Program-made: the position numbers and the translations under genes
From: Erwinia sp. S63
Lineage (GTDB): Bacteria > Pseudomonadota > Gammaproteobacteria > Enterobacterales > Enterobacteriaceae
Direction of reading: 5' to 3'
DNA length: 64,000 nucleotides
NCBI RefSeq assembly: GCF_016625195.1
Contig: NZ_JACVUP010000004.1
Coordinates: forward strand, 124,001-188,000
Notes under the pieces: generated by a model
Told to the model about the DNA's origin: nothing
The model's database searches: none
What the model saw: the letters and a program-made list of their open reading frames with translations, nothing else
Shown: one piece after another, positions 26,020-34,390 of the stretch
How the letters are laid out: each line of letters begins with the position of its first letter
Numbering within the stretch: position 1 is the first letter of the stretch

Positions 26020-27090
26020 TTAGCTTTTAGCGAAAATCCACAGATCCTCTTTAGGAAGCGAGATGCGGAAACGCTGATTACCGCGGAACTCTTTGCCATA
26101 AGCCCTCAACGCAAAATCATCCCCCTCGGTTCGGAACAGATATTCCCAGCGATCGCCTAAATACATACTGGTGAGCAAGGGCAACTCAAGTGCGTTGTCA
26201 TCCGCGGTGTCAGCGATATTCATGCGTTCGACGCGAATCACCGCTGTGCCTTCCTGTCCAACCCGCACATCGCCACTCGGTTTACCCCACAGCGCCCATT
26301 TTGCCCCGGCAATGCGCGCCCGGCCGCCTTCAACGTGGGTGATTTTGCCGTGCAGACGGTTATTGCTACCCATAAACTCAGCGGCAAACAGCGTTGAAGG
26401 TTCGCTGTACATCTCTTGCGGTGTGCCTTGCTGTTCAATCACGCCGTTATTCAGCAGCAGAATTCGGTCAGAGATCGCCATGGCTTCGTTCTGGTCATGC
26501 GTCACCATTAAGGCAGACAGTCCGAGACGAATAATCAGCTCGCGCAAGAACACGCGCGCCTCTTCACGTAGCTTGGCATCGAGGTTAGAGAGCGGTTCAT
26601 CCAGCAGAATCACCGGTGGGTTGTAGACCAACGCACGACCAATCGCCACGCGCTGTTGCTGCCCGCCGGAAAGCTGATGCGGATGGCGTTTGCCGAGATG
26701 CCCGAGCCCTAATTGATCCAGCACGGCTTGCACGCGTTGATTGATTTCAGCCTTATCCACTTTGCGCAATTTCAGCGGGTAGGAGACGTTCTCAAACACC
26801 GTTTTATGCGGCCACAGCGCGTAGGACTGAAATACCAGACCGAGATTGCGCTCTTCAGCCGGAATCTCGCTTTTTGGCGTGCCGTCAAACACCACATTTT
26901 TGCCGATATTGATACGCCCCTGAGACGGTTTTTCCAGGCCGGCCACGGCGCGCAGCAGGGTGGTTTTGCCGCTGCCCGATGGGCCCAGCAGTGAAACCAC
27001 TTCGCCTTTTTTCAACTGCATCGATACGCCTTTTAATACAGGATTATCGCCGTACATCAGATGCAAGTTATCTACCGATAATTCAATCAT
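26020..27090 (-). CDS. Fe(III)-type ABC transporter ATP-binding protein (FbpC/AfuC-like)
   Basis: A 356-residue ABC ATPase. Walker A GPSGSGKTT near residue 36, LSGGQQQRVAIGRAL signature, Walker B VILLDEPLSNLDAK and switch MVTHDQNEAMAISD. The C-terminal 110 residues form a TOBE regulatory domain, as in FbpC, PotA and CysA. The start overlaps the permease end by 8 bp (27083-27090). Third gene of the leftward operon binding protein, permease, ATPase, which ends in a strong terminator. The family moves ferric iron, but close relatives move thiamine, putrescine or phosphonates, so the cargo is not certain. Confidence 0.88.
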   Translation of the reverse strand: MIELSVDNLHLMYGDNPVLKGVSMQLKKGEVVSLLGPSGSGKTTLLRAVAGLEKPSQGRINIGKNVVFDGTPKSEIPAEERNLGLVFQSYALWPHKTVFENVSYPLKLRKVDKAEINQRVQAVLDQLGLGHLGKRHPHQLSGGQQQRVAIGRALVYNPPVILLDEPLSNLDAKLREEARVFLRELIIRLGLSALMVTHDQNEAMAISDRILLLNNGVIEQQGTPQEMYSEPSTLFAAEFMGSNNRLHGKITHVEGGRARIAGAKWALWGKPSGDVRVGQEGTAVIRVERMNIADTADDNALELPLLTSMYLGDRWEYLFRTEGDDFALRAYGKEFRGNQRFRISLPKEDLWIFAKS

Positions 27091-28852
27091 GTAATTTCAC
27101 TCCAAAGCGTAACGCGATGCCGAGGCCGATCACCACCAGCACGATATTAATCAGGGAGAGCGCAGCAACGATATCAATGGCGCCCGCTGACCACAGTGAG
27201 ACCAGCATTGAACCGATGGTTTCGGTGCCGGGTGACAGCAGATACACACCGGTTGAGTATTCGCGCTCAAAAATCAGGAACATCAGCAACCACGAGCCAA
27301 TCAGGCCATGGCGTGACAATGGTACAGTCACGTGGCGCGTGGTTTGTCCCGGGGTGGCCCCCACGCTGCGTGCGGCTTCTTCCAGTTCCGGGCCGACCTG
27401 CAATAGCGTTGAGGAGATCAGGCGCAAGCCATAAGCCATCCACACCACGGTATAGGCCAGCCAGACGCTAAAGATGGTTTGACGCAGGGAACGCAGCCAA
27501 ACAATAAAGTTTTCCCGCAGCCAGTCAGCAACTGGCAGGCTGGAGAGCCAGCCGTTTTTCAGGGACTGATCGAGCCACATCGGAATGAACAGGAACACCC
27601 AGAGAAAAGCCAGACCGGCTAACAGACCCGGCACGGCACGCGGCACCAGCACGCTGTAATCAAGGAAACGTGTCACCTGATCCTGCTTGCGATGCATGGC
27701 GATGCCGACAAACAAATAACAGATCACCGCCACCGCGCCGCCGATCACCCCAATCAGCATCGAGTTGACGATGGCACGCAACAGATTGGGTTGATCCCAG
27801 ATACTGCGGAAGGTCGCGAAGGATATTTCATCCCACAGTGAGACGCCGACGCCCCAGTGCGAGATAAACGCACGCATCACCACGCCCAGTAGCGGTACGC
27901 CGATGGTGATGGTCAGCCAGGCCAACACCACCGCACCGGCAATCCAGCGCCATTTACCCAGCGGCAGGGCGCGCGCTTGTGACGCTTTGCCTTTCATGGT
28001 GACAAAACGGTTGGCGGTGCGCATCAGCCAGCGCTGCAGCATCACCAGCGGCACAGTGAAGCAGATCAGCACCACCGCCACGGCGGCCATCAGGTGGTAT
28101 GAAGGCGTGCCGAGTTTGTTGGTCAGCTTATACAGATAGGTAGCGAGCACCATGTTGCCTTCCGGATCGCCCAGTACCAGCATCAGGCCGAACACCTCTA
28201 ATCCCAGGAAGAACAGCAGCACACAGGCATACAGAATCGAAGGGCGCACCATCGGCAGGCTGACAGAAGTCATGACCTGCAACGGTGAAGCGCCGACGGT
28301 GCGCGCGGCTTCCTCCACATCGGAGCTGACGCTGCGCAGTGCCGATGAGATATAGAGATAGGCGTGTGGCACGTGGGTGAGTCCGGCGATCACCACGATG
28401 CTGGTCATCGAGTAGATGTTCCACGGCACCACGCCAAACAGTTGATTCGCCCATTGAGACAAGAAACCCACCGGCCCAGCGGCAACCACATAGCCAAAGG
28501 CCAGCACCATCGGTGAGACAAAGATCGGTACCAGAATCAACGGCTCAATCAGGCGGCGTCCTGGCAGGTTGGTTCTGACCATCAGGAAGGCCAAAATACC
28601 GCCGAGTGGAATAGCAATGATCACCAGACCAAACGCCAGAATAAAGCCTGACTCCAGCGCCTTATAAAAATCAGGATCGGAGAAAATAAATCCAAAAGAA
28701 CCGAGTGTTAACTCTTTCTTTTTGGCAAAGAACGGCGCGGAGAGAAAACTCTGCACCACAATAAACATCAGCGGCACGTAAATAACTAATGCCGTGATCA
28801 GAACAATCAGCGCACGTGGCAAACTCTGCCACTTTTTCAGTAACCTGCTCAT
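27083..28852 (-). CDS. Fe(III)-type ABC transporter permease, fused double domain (FbpB-like)
   Basis: A 589-residue inner-membrane protein with about 12 helices. Two BPD permease halves are fused, each with an EAA loop: EEAARTVGASPLQVMTSVSLP in the first half and EEAARSVGATPGQTTRHVTVP in the second. A single-chain permease is characteristic of the FbpB/HitB/AfuB type iron importers. It begins 73 bp after the binding-protein stop; the hairpin in that gap (28890-28915) probably keeps permease levels below those of the binding protein. Its end overlaps the ATPase start, indicating translational coupling. Confidence 0.88.
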   Translation of the reverse strand: MSRLLKKWQSLPRALIVLITALVIYVPLMFIVVQSFLSAPFFAKKKELTLGSFGFIFSDPDFYKALESGFILAFGLVIIAIPLGGILAFLMVRTNLPGRRLIEPLILVPIFVSPMVLAFGYVVAAGPVGFLSQWANQLFGVVPWNIYSMTSIVVIAGLTHVPHAYLYISSALRSVSSDVEEAARTVGASPLQVMTSVSLPMVRPSILYACVLLFFLGLEVFGLMLVLGDPEGNMVLATYLYKLTNKLGTPSYHLMAAVAVVLICFTVPLVMLQRWLMRTANRFVTMKGKASQARALPLGKWRWIAGAVVLAWLTITIGVPLLGVVMRAFISHWGVGVSLWDEISFATFRSIWDQPNLLRAIVNSMLIGVIGGAVAVICYLFVGIAMHRKQDQVTRFLDYSVLVPRAVPGLLAGLAFLWVFLFIPMWLDQSLKNGWLSSLPVADWLRENFIVWLRSLRQTIFSVWLAYTVVWMAYGLRLISSTLLQVGPELEEAARSVGATPGQTTRHVTVPLSRHGLIGSWLLMFLIFEREYSTGVYLLSPGTETIGSMLVSLWSAGAIDIVAALSLINIVLVVIGLGIALRFGVKLHD

Positions 28853-28889
28853 ATGCCAACCCTATCAAACACCGGAGGCGAAAGGAGAT

Positions 28890-28915
28890 GTTATGCGCCG
28901 CGACGGGCGCATAAC
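28890..28915 (-). other. Intercistronic hairpin after the binding-protein gene
   Basis: GTTATGCGCC, six-base loop, GGCGCATAAC: a perfect 10-bp stem 11 bp past the binding-protein stop. Such hairpins stabilise the upstream message and give high periplasmic protein relative to membrane components. Confidence 0.6.
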
Positions 28916-28925
28916 GTGGGGAGCA

Positions 28926-30014
28926 TTATTTCCCGGCGGCGGTACGCCACTGTTTAATAAATTCCAGACGTTTTGTTGGTTCCAGATATTCCAGCAGCGA
29001 TTCATCTACCGGAATCGGCTTCAGAGCATCGCCCAACATTTTGGTCATACCGTCAATATCGTTTTTGCCTTCAATATCATTGCGCAGGGAAGGGATGTCC
29101 GCCTGATTCGCCAGAATGCTCTGTCCCTTTTCTGACAACACATAATCCAGCCACAATTTAGCCGCGTTCTCATGCTCACCCTCTTCAGTGATAAACGAAA
29201 CGCGAGACAGCACCAGGATATAATCTTTCGGGTAAGCGATGCCCAATGCCGGATCGTTCTTCGCTCGGGCTTCGGCATAAGAACCGAGAATATTAAAGCC
29301 AATCAAATTCTCGCCTGAAGAGACACGCTCCATCATCGTGCCAGTCGAAGATTGTACCGTCAGTCCCCCTTTCGCCATCCCCGCCAGATTTTCTTTGTAA
29401 TGCGGATCCACTTTGCTGTCCTGAACCGTCAGCATGAAACCTAATCCTGATTTTTCAATATCGTAAGTGGTCACTTTATTTTTGAATTTAGCCGGATCGG
29501 CTGCAATCATTTTAGCCAGTGCGGTGTGAGAGTCAGGCGCGGTGTCTTTTGGGATGAGTTTATTGTTGTAAATAAACACCACCGGTTCGTAGGTCGTGCC
29601 GTAGGCTTTATTTTGCCACACTGCCCATTTTGGTATTTTGCTTTGCTCAGGCGAGGCATATTCCGCCGCATATTCCGTGGCCAGCTTCAGCGCGGTATCC
29701 ATGGATGAACTCCATACCACATCACCGCTGCCGCTACCCGAGGCCTGCTCACTGATGTAACGGTTATAGAGTTCGGTGCTGTTCATGTCGTTATATTCAA
29801 CTTTGATGCCCGGATAGAGTGACTCAAAGCCTTTGATCAACGGGCCCGCTGCTTTGGTGTCAGTGGTTGAATACACCACCACTTTGCCCTCTTTTGTCGC
29901 TGCATCAATGACTTTCTGATACTCAGCGGGATAACCAGCAGGTACAGCCGCAAACGCAGAGAAGGAGAGTCCTGCCAGTACAGAGGTTGTTAAAAAACGC
30001 AGAGAGGTTTTCAT
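28926..30014 (-). CDS. Fe(III)-type ABC periplasmic substrate-binding protein
   Basis: A 362-residue periplasmic binding protein. Signal peptide MKTSLRFLTTSVLAGLSFSA with cleavage near FAA. The mature part has KVVVYSTTDTKAAGPLIKGFESLYPGIKVEY and SEQASGSGSGDVVWSSSMDTAL, the pattern of the FbpA/AfuA/FutA class. The C-terminal region has FNILGSYAEARAK where classical FbpA proteins use a pair of iron-binding tyrosines; I see only one obvious Tyr there, so binding may be synergistic, or the ligand may be something other than free Fe(III). It is the first gene of the three-gene operon. I found no convincing Fur box upstream. Confidence 0.82.
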   Translation of the reverse strand: MKTSLRFLTTSVLAGLSFSAFAAVPAGYPAEYQKVIDAATKEGKVVVYSTTDTKAAGPLIKGFESLYPGIKVEYNDMNSTELYNRYISEQASGSGSGDVVWSSSMDTALKLATEYAAEYASPEQSKIPKWAVWQNKAYGTTYEPVVFIYNNKLIPKDTAPDSHTALAKMIAADPAKFKNKVTTYDIEKSGLGFMLTVQDSKVDPHYKENLAGMAKGGLTVQSSTGTMMERVSSGENLIGFNILGSYAEARAKNDPALGIAYPKDYILVLSRVSFITEEGEHENAAKLWLDYVLSEKGQSILANQADIPSLRNDIEGKNDIDGMTKMLGDALKPIPVDESLLEYLEPTKRLEFIKQWRTAAGK

Positions 30015-30344
30015 ACAGATCCTTTTGGTTACATTTGTTACAAGAATTTAACAGTAACCCATTGCGACTCCGATGCAATCCACCGCGTAAAGTTTTTACA
30101 GCTTTTGTGACCTTAGTTAAGTTATTCATTTCCTCGATAAATTATTTCACACTCAATATTGGACTAATAAACCATTTTGCAGGGATAGGTTCATGGAATC
30201 CTTAATTGAACATTAAGAAAGAGATTCATTTATTCAGTTTTCAGAAAAAGATAATCACAAGCAGAAAAACTATTTTTCCCTTTTAAGGGAGATTTAAGTT
30301 TACCCGGTCATCATGAGCGCAATATGTTGACGGGGACACCGATC
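30015..30344. promoter_or_regulatory. Divergent regulatory region of the Fe(III) ABC and envelope operons
   Basis: A 330-bp AT-rich region with no gene. It contains the perfect TTTAAG-N5-TTTAAG box (30282-30298) and an inverted CTTAAT-TGAAC-ATTAAG (30201-30217), which is a weaker variant with the same spacing. Confidence 0.6.
30282..30298 (+). promoter_or_regulatory. PmrA/QseB-type box before the envelope operon
   Basis: TTTAAG-GGAGA-TTTAAG, a perfect direct repeat of period 11, matching YTTAAK-N5-YTTAAK. It ends 46 bp before the ATG at 30345; a possible -10 CATCAT lies at 30309-30314. The operon it precedes encodes a QseB/PmrA-like regulator, so autoregulation is predicted. Confidence 0.65.
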
Positions 30345-31115
30345 ATGACTGACACCTTCTCAGAATTAAAAGCGAAAGTACCGCAAGCCACGTTGTTGTT
30401 TTGGGTGCTAAAAATGATGTCTACGACGGTCGGTGAAACCGGCGCTGACTGGATCAACTTTGGGCTGGGCTTTGGGCTTACCGGCACTTCCCTTATTTCT
30501 GCACTGCTGTTTTTATTCATCCTGCTATTTCAGCTGCGCGCACCCCGTTATATCCCATGGCTTTATTGGCTGACGGTATTAATGGTGAGCATTACCGGGA
30601 CCTTACTCACGGACTATTTGACCGATCAAATGCAGGTGCCACTGCTCTATTCGGTGGCGATGTTTGGATCGGGTCTGGTGATGGTGTTGATGTTTTGGCA
30701 TCGCACTGAAGGCACGCTGGAATTCTCATCCATCAATACCAAAGGTCGTGAAATCTATTACTGGCTCGCCATTATGATCACCTTTGCGTTTGGTACAGCG
30801 CTGGGTGATGCGTTAGCGGAAAGATTATCGCTCGGTTACCTGACTACCACCCTGTTGTTTGCGGTGCTGATTGCGGCAACTGCGGCGCTCTGGCGTATCG
30901 GCAGGCTCAGCAGCGTGGCCTGTTTCTGGACGGTATATGTGCTGACGCGCCCATTAGGCGCCTCCCTCGCCGATCTGTTTTCTCAACCGATTAAAGAGGG
31001 CGGATTGGGTTACGGCACCACGCCGGTCAATATTATTTTCCTGCTGGCGATGGCGATATTAATTGGCGCATCAACGCTCTACGGCCACTCTTCGCGCCAG
31101 ATATCCAAACTCTAA
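30345..31115 (+). CDS. COG4705-type multispanning membrane protein
   Basis: A 256-residue inner-membrane protein with about eight hydrophobic helices. Its two halves look alike: KVPQATLLFWVLKMMSTTVGETGADWINF near the start and a later FAFGTALGDALAERLSLGYLTTTLLF, with GETGAD/GTALGDA as the repeated motif, as in the uncharacterised COG4705 family. The second ATG (30345) is chosen because the family typically starts close before KVP, and GGGGA lies upstream; 30324 is the alternative. It opens an operon with a DedA protein, a two-component system and two PAP2 phosphatases. No reaction is known for the family; a lipid or ion transport link is inferred from neighbours only. Confidence 0.8.
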   Translation: MTDTFSELKAKVPQATLLFWVLKMMSTTVGETGADWINFGLGFGLTGTSLISALLFLFILLFQLRAPRYIPWLYWLTVLMVSITGTLLTDYLTDQMQVPLLYSVAMFGSGLVMVLMFWHRTEGTLEFSSINTKGREIYYWLAIMITFAFGTALGDALAERLSLGYLTTTLLFAVLIAATAALWRIGRLSSVACFWTVYVLTRPLGASLADLFSQPIKEGGLGYGTTPVNIIFLLAMAILIGASTLYGHSSRQISKL

Positions 31116-31134
31116 CCCGATCAGGAATGAAAAT

Positions 31135-31761
31135 ATGCTTCAGCATCTGATGGACTATCTCTCGGGCAGTCACCTGATTGCCCTAGCCAACGCCGACCCG
31201 TTGTGGGTGGTGGCGATCGTTGCGGTGATTATTTTATGCGAAACCGGTTTAGTCATCGTGCCGTTTCTGCCGGGTGATTCGTTGTTGTTCACCACAGGCG
31301 CCTTTTTACCGGCCACCTCTCTTTCACCCATCACGGTGATCGCCCTGTTAACCGTTGCGGCGTTTATCGGCGATACGCTGAATTACCATATTGGCAAAGG
31401 TGCGGTGGGGCGGTTTATTTTACGCCGCCAGTGGCTGAAAGTTCAGCATCGTGAAAAGACCGAAGCCTTCTTTCGCAAATATGGCGCTGCCACCGTGTTT
31501 ATCGGTCGCTTCGTGCCGATTGTACGGACGCTCGCGCCGTTTATTGCCGGCCTCTCTTCCATGCCCCGTTCGACCTTCTTGCTGTGGAATTTCGCCGGTG
31601 GCCTGGCCTGGTGTGGCGGTTTTATTGCGCTTGGTTATTTCCTTGGCGATATGCCCTGGGTGCGCGATCACCGCGAATGGCTGGCGCTCGGCATTATTGG
31701 CGTTTCACTGCTGCCGGTGCTGACCGCGGTGATACGTCCTGCTCAGCAGGAAGAGTCATGA
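31135..31761 (+). CDS. DedA family membrane protein (putative lipid scramblase/flippase)
   Basis: A 208-residue inner-membrane protein. DedA signatures are VPFLPGDSLLFTTGAF (31-46), AAFIGDTLNYHIGKGAVGRFIL and FRKYGAATVFIGRFVPIVRTLAPFIAGLSSM, with the conserved acidic and arginine residues. DedA-family proteins such as UptA recycle undecaprenyl phosphate across the membrane, and loss of some raises polymyxin sensitivity. The ATG at 31135 follows AGGA; an upstream extension overlaps the previous gene. Its stop overlaps the response regulator start (31758-31761). With two PAP2 phosphatases in the same operon, a carrier-lipid recycling role is strongly suggested. Confidence 0.9.
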   Translation: MLQHLMDYLSGSHLIALANADPLWVVAIVAVIILCETGLVIVPFLPGDSLLFTTGAFLPATSLSPITVIALLTVAAFIGDTLNYHIGKGAVGRFILRRQWLKVQHREKTEAFFRKYGAATVFIGRFVPIVRTLAPFIAGLSSMPRSTFLLWNFAGGLAWCGGFIALGYFLGDMPWVRDHREWLALGIIGVSLLPVLTAVIRPAQQEES

Positions 31762-32426
31762 GAGTGCTGCTGGTCGAGGATGACCGCATGATCGGGGATG
31801 CGGTGTATGCGGCGCTAAAGGATGCCGCCTACGCCGCCGATTGGGTTCGTGATGGCGAACAGGCGCTGCTGAGTCTGGCGACGCACAGCTACGATTTGGT
31901 GCTGCTCGATCTGGGGTTACCGCGTCGTGATGGTGTGGAGGTGCTGCAACAACTGCGTCTGCAGGGCAACCAGGTACCGCTACTGATCGTTACCGCGCGC
32001 GATGCACTGGAAGATCGTCTGAATGGCCTGGACGCGGGTGCCGACGATTATGTGCTCAAGCCCTTTGCCATGAGTGAACTGCTGGCGCGTGCGCGTGCGG
32101 TGATGCGGCGCAAAGCAGGCAATGCCGCGCCGTTGATGAGCAATGGTCGGTTTACGCTGAACCCGGCGACCCGCCAGGTGTGTCATCTGCAACGTGACGA
32201 AACCCACACGTTGTCGGCTCGTGAGTATGCGTTGTTGCAGGCGCTGATCGCCCAGCCCGGTCAGATTTTTTCGCGCAGCGAGTTAGAAAGCAAAATCTAC
32301 GGTTGGGGCGAGGAAGTCGAGAGCAACGCGATTGAGTATTTCATTCACTCGCTGCGGAAAAAGCTCGGTAGCGATGCGATTCAGAACGTGCGGGGCGTGG
32401 GATGGAAAGTCTCAAAAGACGCCTGA
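31758..32426 (+). CDS. OmpR-family response regulator, QseB/PmrA-like
   Basis: A 222-residue response regulator. The receiver has the acidic pair EDD at 7-9, phospho-acceptor Asp51 in LVLLDLGLP, Thr in VTARDALEDR and Lys in DYVLKPF. The C-terminal winged helix ends LESKIYGWGEEVESNAIEYFIHSLRKKLGSDAIQNVRGVGWKV, very like QseB ([26 protein letters not shown] in E. coli). QseB and PmrA read TTAAG-type direct repeats 11 bp apart, and two such boxes are in this window, before its own operon and before the methyltransferase. The ATG overlaps the DedA stop by 4 bp; its end overlaps the sensor gene by 25 bp. Confidence 0.92.
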   Translation: MRVLLVEDDRMIGDAVYAALKDAAYAADWVRDGEQALLSLATHSYDLVLLDLGLPRRDGVEVLQQLRLQGNQVPLLIVTARDALEDRLNGLDAGADDYVLKPFAMSELLARARAVMRRKAGNAAPLMSNGRFTLNPATRQVCHLQRDETHTLSAREYALLQALIAQPGQIFSRSELESKIYGWGEEVESNAIEYFIHSLRKKLGSDAIQNVRGVGWKVSKDA

Positions 32427-33742
32427 GTGAATCCGTGCAGTTGCGGTTGTCGCTGGTGCTGTGTGTCGCCGTTGGCAGCATCGCCTTTCTCAGCGGCGTG
32501 CTGGGATTTCTCTCTGCGTGGGATGAAGCACATGAGTTGCAGGATTCGTCGCTGCAGCAAATCGCCAGTCTCGCCAAAGACGGCATGCTGACGCCCGGCA
32601 ACAGCAGTTTCATTAGCCCACCGCTACAGGATGAAGAGGCCTCACGCATTGTGGTGCACTTCATCATGCCTGATGCTGAGCCAGCCGCTGATTTTCCGCT
32701 GCCCACGCATTTGGATGTGGGTTTTCACACCTTGAAAGTGAATCAACAAAGCTACCGCGTGCTGATAGAAAATATGGCGGGTGGCGTGCGCGTCGCGGTG
32801 GCACAGCGTGCTTCAGTGCAGGAAAGCGTCGCACTGTCTTCCGCGCTACGCACACTGGTGCCGTTTGGCATTCTGTTCCCGGTATTGCTGTATTTGATCG
32901 CCGATCTGGTGAAGAAGATATTCAGGCCCATCAGACAGTTGGCGGCAGAGGTCGATCAGCAGCGCGACAGTGCCGCGATGTCGCTGAATGGCGCAACCAT
33001 TCCCCGTGAAATCCAGCCCTTTATCACGGCGATCAATCGTCTGCTGCAACGCTCTTCTGACGCTATCACGTTGCAACGACGCTTTGTCGCTGATGCCGCT
33101 CACGAGCTGCGATCCCCGTTGACCGCACTGATGCTGCAATCCGAGCGGCTGGCGAGCACTGAACTGCCGCCAGAGAGCCAGCATCGGCTGCGCGATCTAC
33201 GTGCCGGTATGGAGCGCGCCAGCTGGCTGGTGGAGCAACTGCTGACCTTAAGCCGCGCCCAGAGTGGGGAAGCGGTGGCACTGCCGCCGGTCGAGCGCAC
33301 ACAAGTGTTCGCGGTGGTGAAACAGGTGATTTCCGATCTGCATCCGTTAGCGGAGCACAAAGCCCAGGATCTGGGAGTACTTAGCATCAGTGATGCGGTG
33401 GTGAGGGTTCGCCCCTCTGATCTCTATACCGTGCTGCGTAACCTGTTGCACAACGCCATTCAATACACGCCGGAAGGCGGATGCATCGATATGGCTATCG
33501 AAAAGCATCATGGCCAGGTGTTGATCACCGTCGAAGATTCCGGCCCCGGCATTCCCGCTGATAAACACACGCGAGTGTTTGACGCTTTTTATCGCATGGA
33601 AGGCAATGACGCTAACGGCTCAGGCTTAGGTTTGTCGATTGTCCACGCCATGCTGGTTCGTATGCAGGGTGAGGTGGTACTCGCTACCGCCTCACGCTTC
33701 CCGTCAGGTTTAAAGGTAAGTGTTTCCCTGCCACTGGCTTAA
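32402..33742 (+). CDS. Sensor histidine kinase, QseC/PmrB-like
   Basis: A 446-residue membrane sensor. Membrane helices at about 16-38 and 151-170 bracket a roughly 110-residue periplasmic domain (QDSSLQQIASLAKDGML onward). It is followed by the HAMP-like linker, the H-box FVADAAHELRSPLTAL with the phospho-accepting His234, and an ATPase domain with NLLHNAIQYTPEG (N-box), DSGPGIP (G1) and GSGLGLSIVHAM (G2). All catalytic boxes are intact. The periplasmic sensor domain is longer than that of PmrB and nearer QseC. It overlaps its cognate regulator by 25 bp, so the two are made together. Signal unknown; envelope or cationic-peptide stress is the expected class. Confidence 0.9.
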   Translation: MESLKRRLSESVQLRLSLVLCVAVGSIAFLSGVLGFLSAWDEAHELQDSSLQQIASLAKDGMLTPGNSSFISPPLQDEEASRIVVHFIMPDAEPAADFPLPTHLDVGFHTLKVNQQSYRVLIENMAGGVRVAVAQRASVQESVALSSALRTLVPFGILFPVLLYLIADLVKKIFRPIRQLAAEVDQQRDSAAMSLNGATIPREIQPFITAINRLLQRSSDAITLQRRFVADAAHELRSPLTALMLQSERLASTELPPESQHRLRDLRAGMERASWLVEQLLTLSRAQSGEAVALPPVERTQVFAVVKQVISDLHPLAEHKAQDLGVLSISDAVVRVRPSDLYTVLRNLLHNAIQYTPEGGCIDMAIEKHHGQVLITVEDSGPGIPADKHTRVFDAFYRMEGNDANGSGLGLSIVHAMLVRMQGEVVLATASRFPSGLKVSVSLPLA

Positions 33743-33762
33743 TTGATTACAAGGAGATAGCG

Positions 33763-34371
33763 ATGTTTCTGACATCTGAGAACGCGGAAAATATTAACGA
33801 TACGGTTTTTCTGCTGTTGAATGCGCCGGCACATGCATCAACGGCAATGCTGAGTTTTGGAAATGCCTGCGCGTCGTGGCTGATATTCATCTACCCGCTG
33901 GCGTTACTGATTTATTGGTTTAGTTTCAACCGCAATCATCAACAGGTGGCGTTGTCCGCTTTATTGACGTCACTGATAGCCTTAAGTATCAACGTCATCA
34001 TCGGGGATTTCTTCCCTCATCCACGACCCTTTATGGTGCCGATCGGCCACACCTTTATTTCCCACGTCGCAGACGCTTCATTCCCCAGCGATCATATGAC
34101 CCTGGTCTGCGCGATTACCTTTAGCTTGTTCTTTAGCCAACGGCTGATATTGGGTGCTGTGTTGCTGGTGTTGAGTGGCTTTATTGCCTGGGGCCGTATC
34201 TATATGGGCGTGCATTTCCCTGGCGATATGCTGGGTTCGGTGCTGGTGGCATTAGGTTGTGCCTTCGCCGTTAATAAAGCGGAACCGCTACTCATACCGC
34301 TGTTTGATAAACTCAGCAATCTGAATGCTTATTTATTCGGCTATTTAAAGCTCACGCGCGCCAAACATTAA
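33763..34371 (+). CDS. PAP2 undecaprenyl-diphosphatase (BcrC/YbjG-like)
   Basis: A 202-residue PAP2 membrane phosphatase with about five or six helices. The three catalytic blocks are present: the C1 region in INVIIGDFFPHPRPF, C2 PSDHM with the catalytic His, and C3 GRIYMGVHFPGDMLG. Length and first motif fit the BcrC/YbjG group, which dephosphorylates undecaprenyl diphosphate at the periplasmic face to recycle the carrier for peptidoglycan and O-antigen, and confers bacitracin resistance. It begins 20 bp after the sensor kinase with AAGGAG. A DedA protein in the same operon would return the lipid phosphate inward. Confidence 0.9.
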   Translation: MFLTSENAENINDTVFLLLNAPAHASTAMLSFGNACASWLIFIYPLALLIYWFSFNRNHQQVALSALLTSLIALSINVIIGDFFPHPRPFMVPIGHTFISHVADASFPSDHMTLVCAITFSLFFSQRLILGAVLLVLSGFIAWGRIYMGVHFPGDMLGSVLVALGCAFAVNKAEPLLIPLFDKLSNLNAYLFGYLKLTRAKH

Positions 34372-34390
34372 TCTGAGGGTAAATAAACCG

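Noticed and set aside
30201..30217. CTTAAT-TGAAC-ATTAAG as a second PmrA/QseB box
   Set aside because: The half-sites are inverted rather than direct and it is 144 bp from the gene; kept only as a weak variant, not as a feature of its own.
30015..30300. Fur box for the Fe(III)-type ABC operon
   Set aside because: AAAGATAATCACAAG matches only one half of the consensus; the other half is poor.
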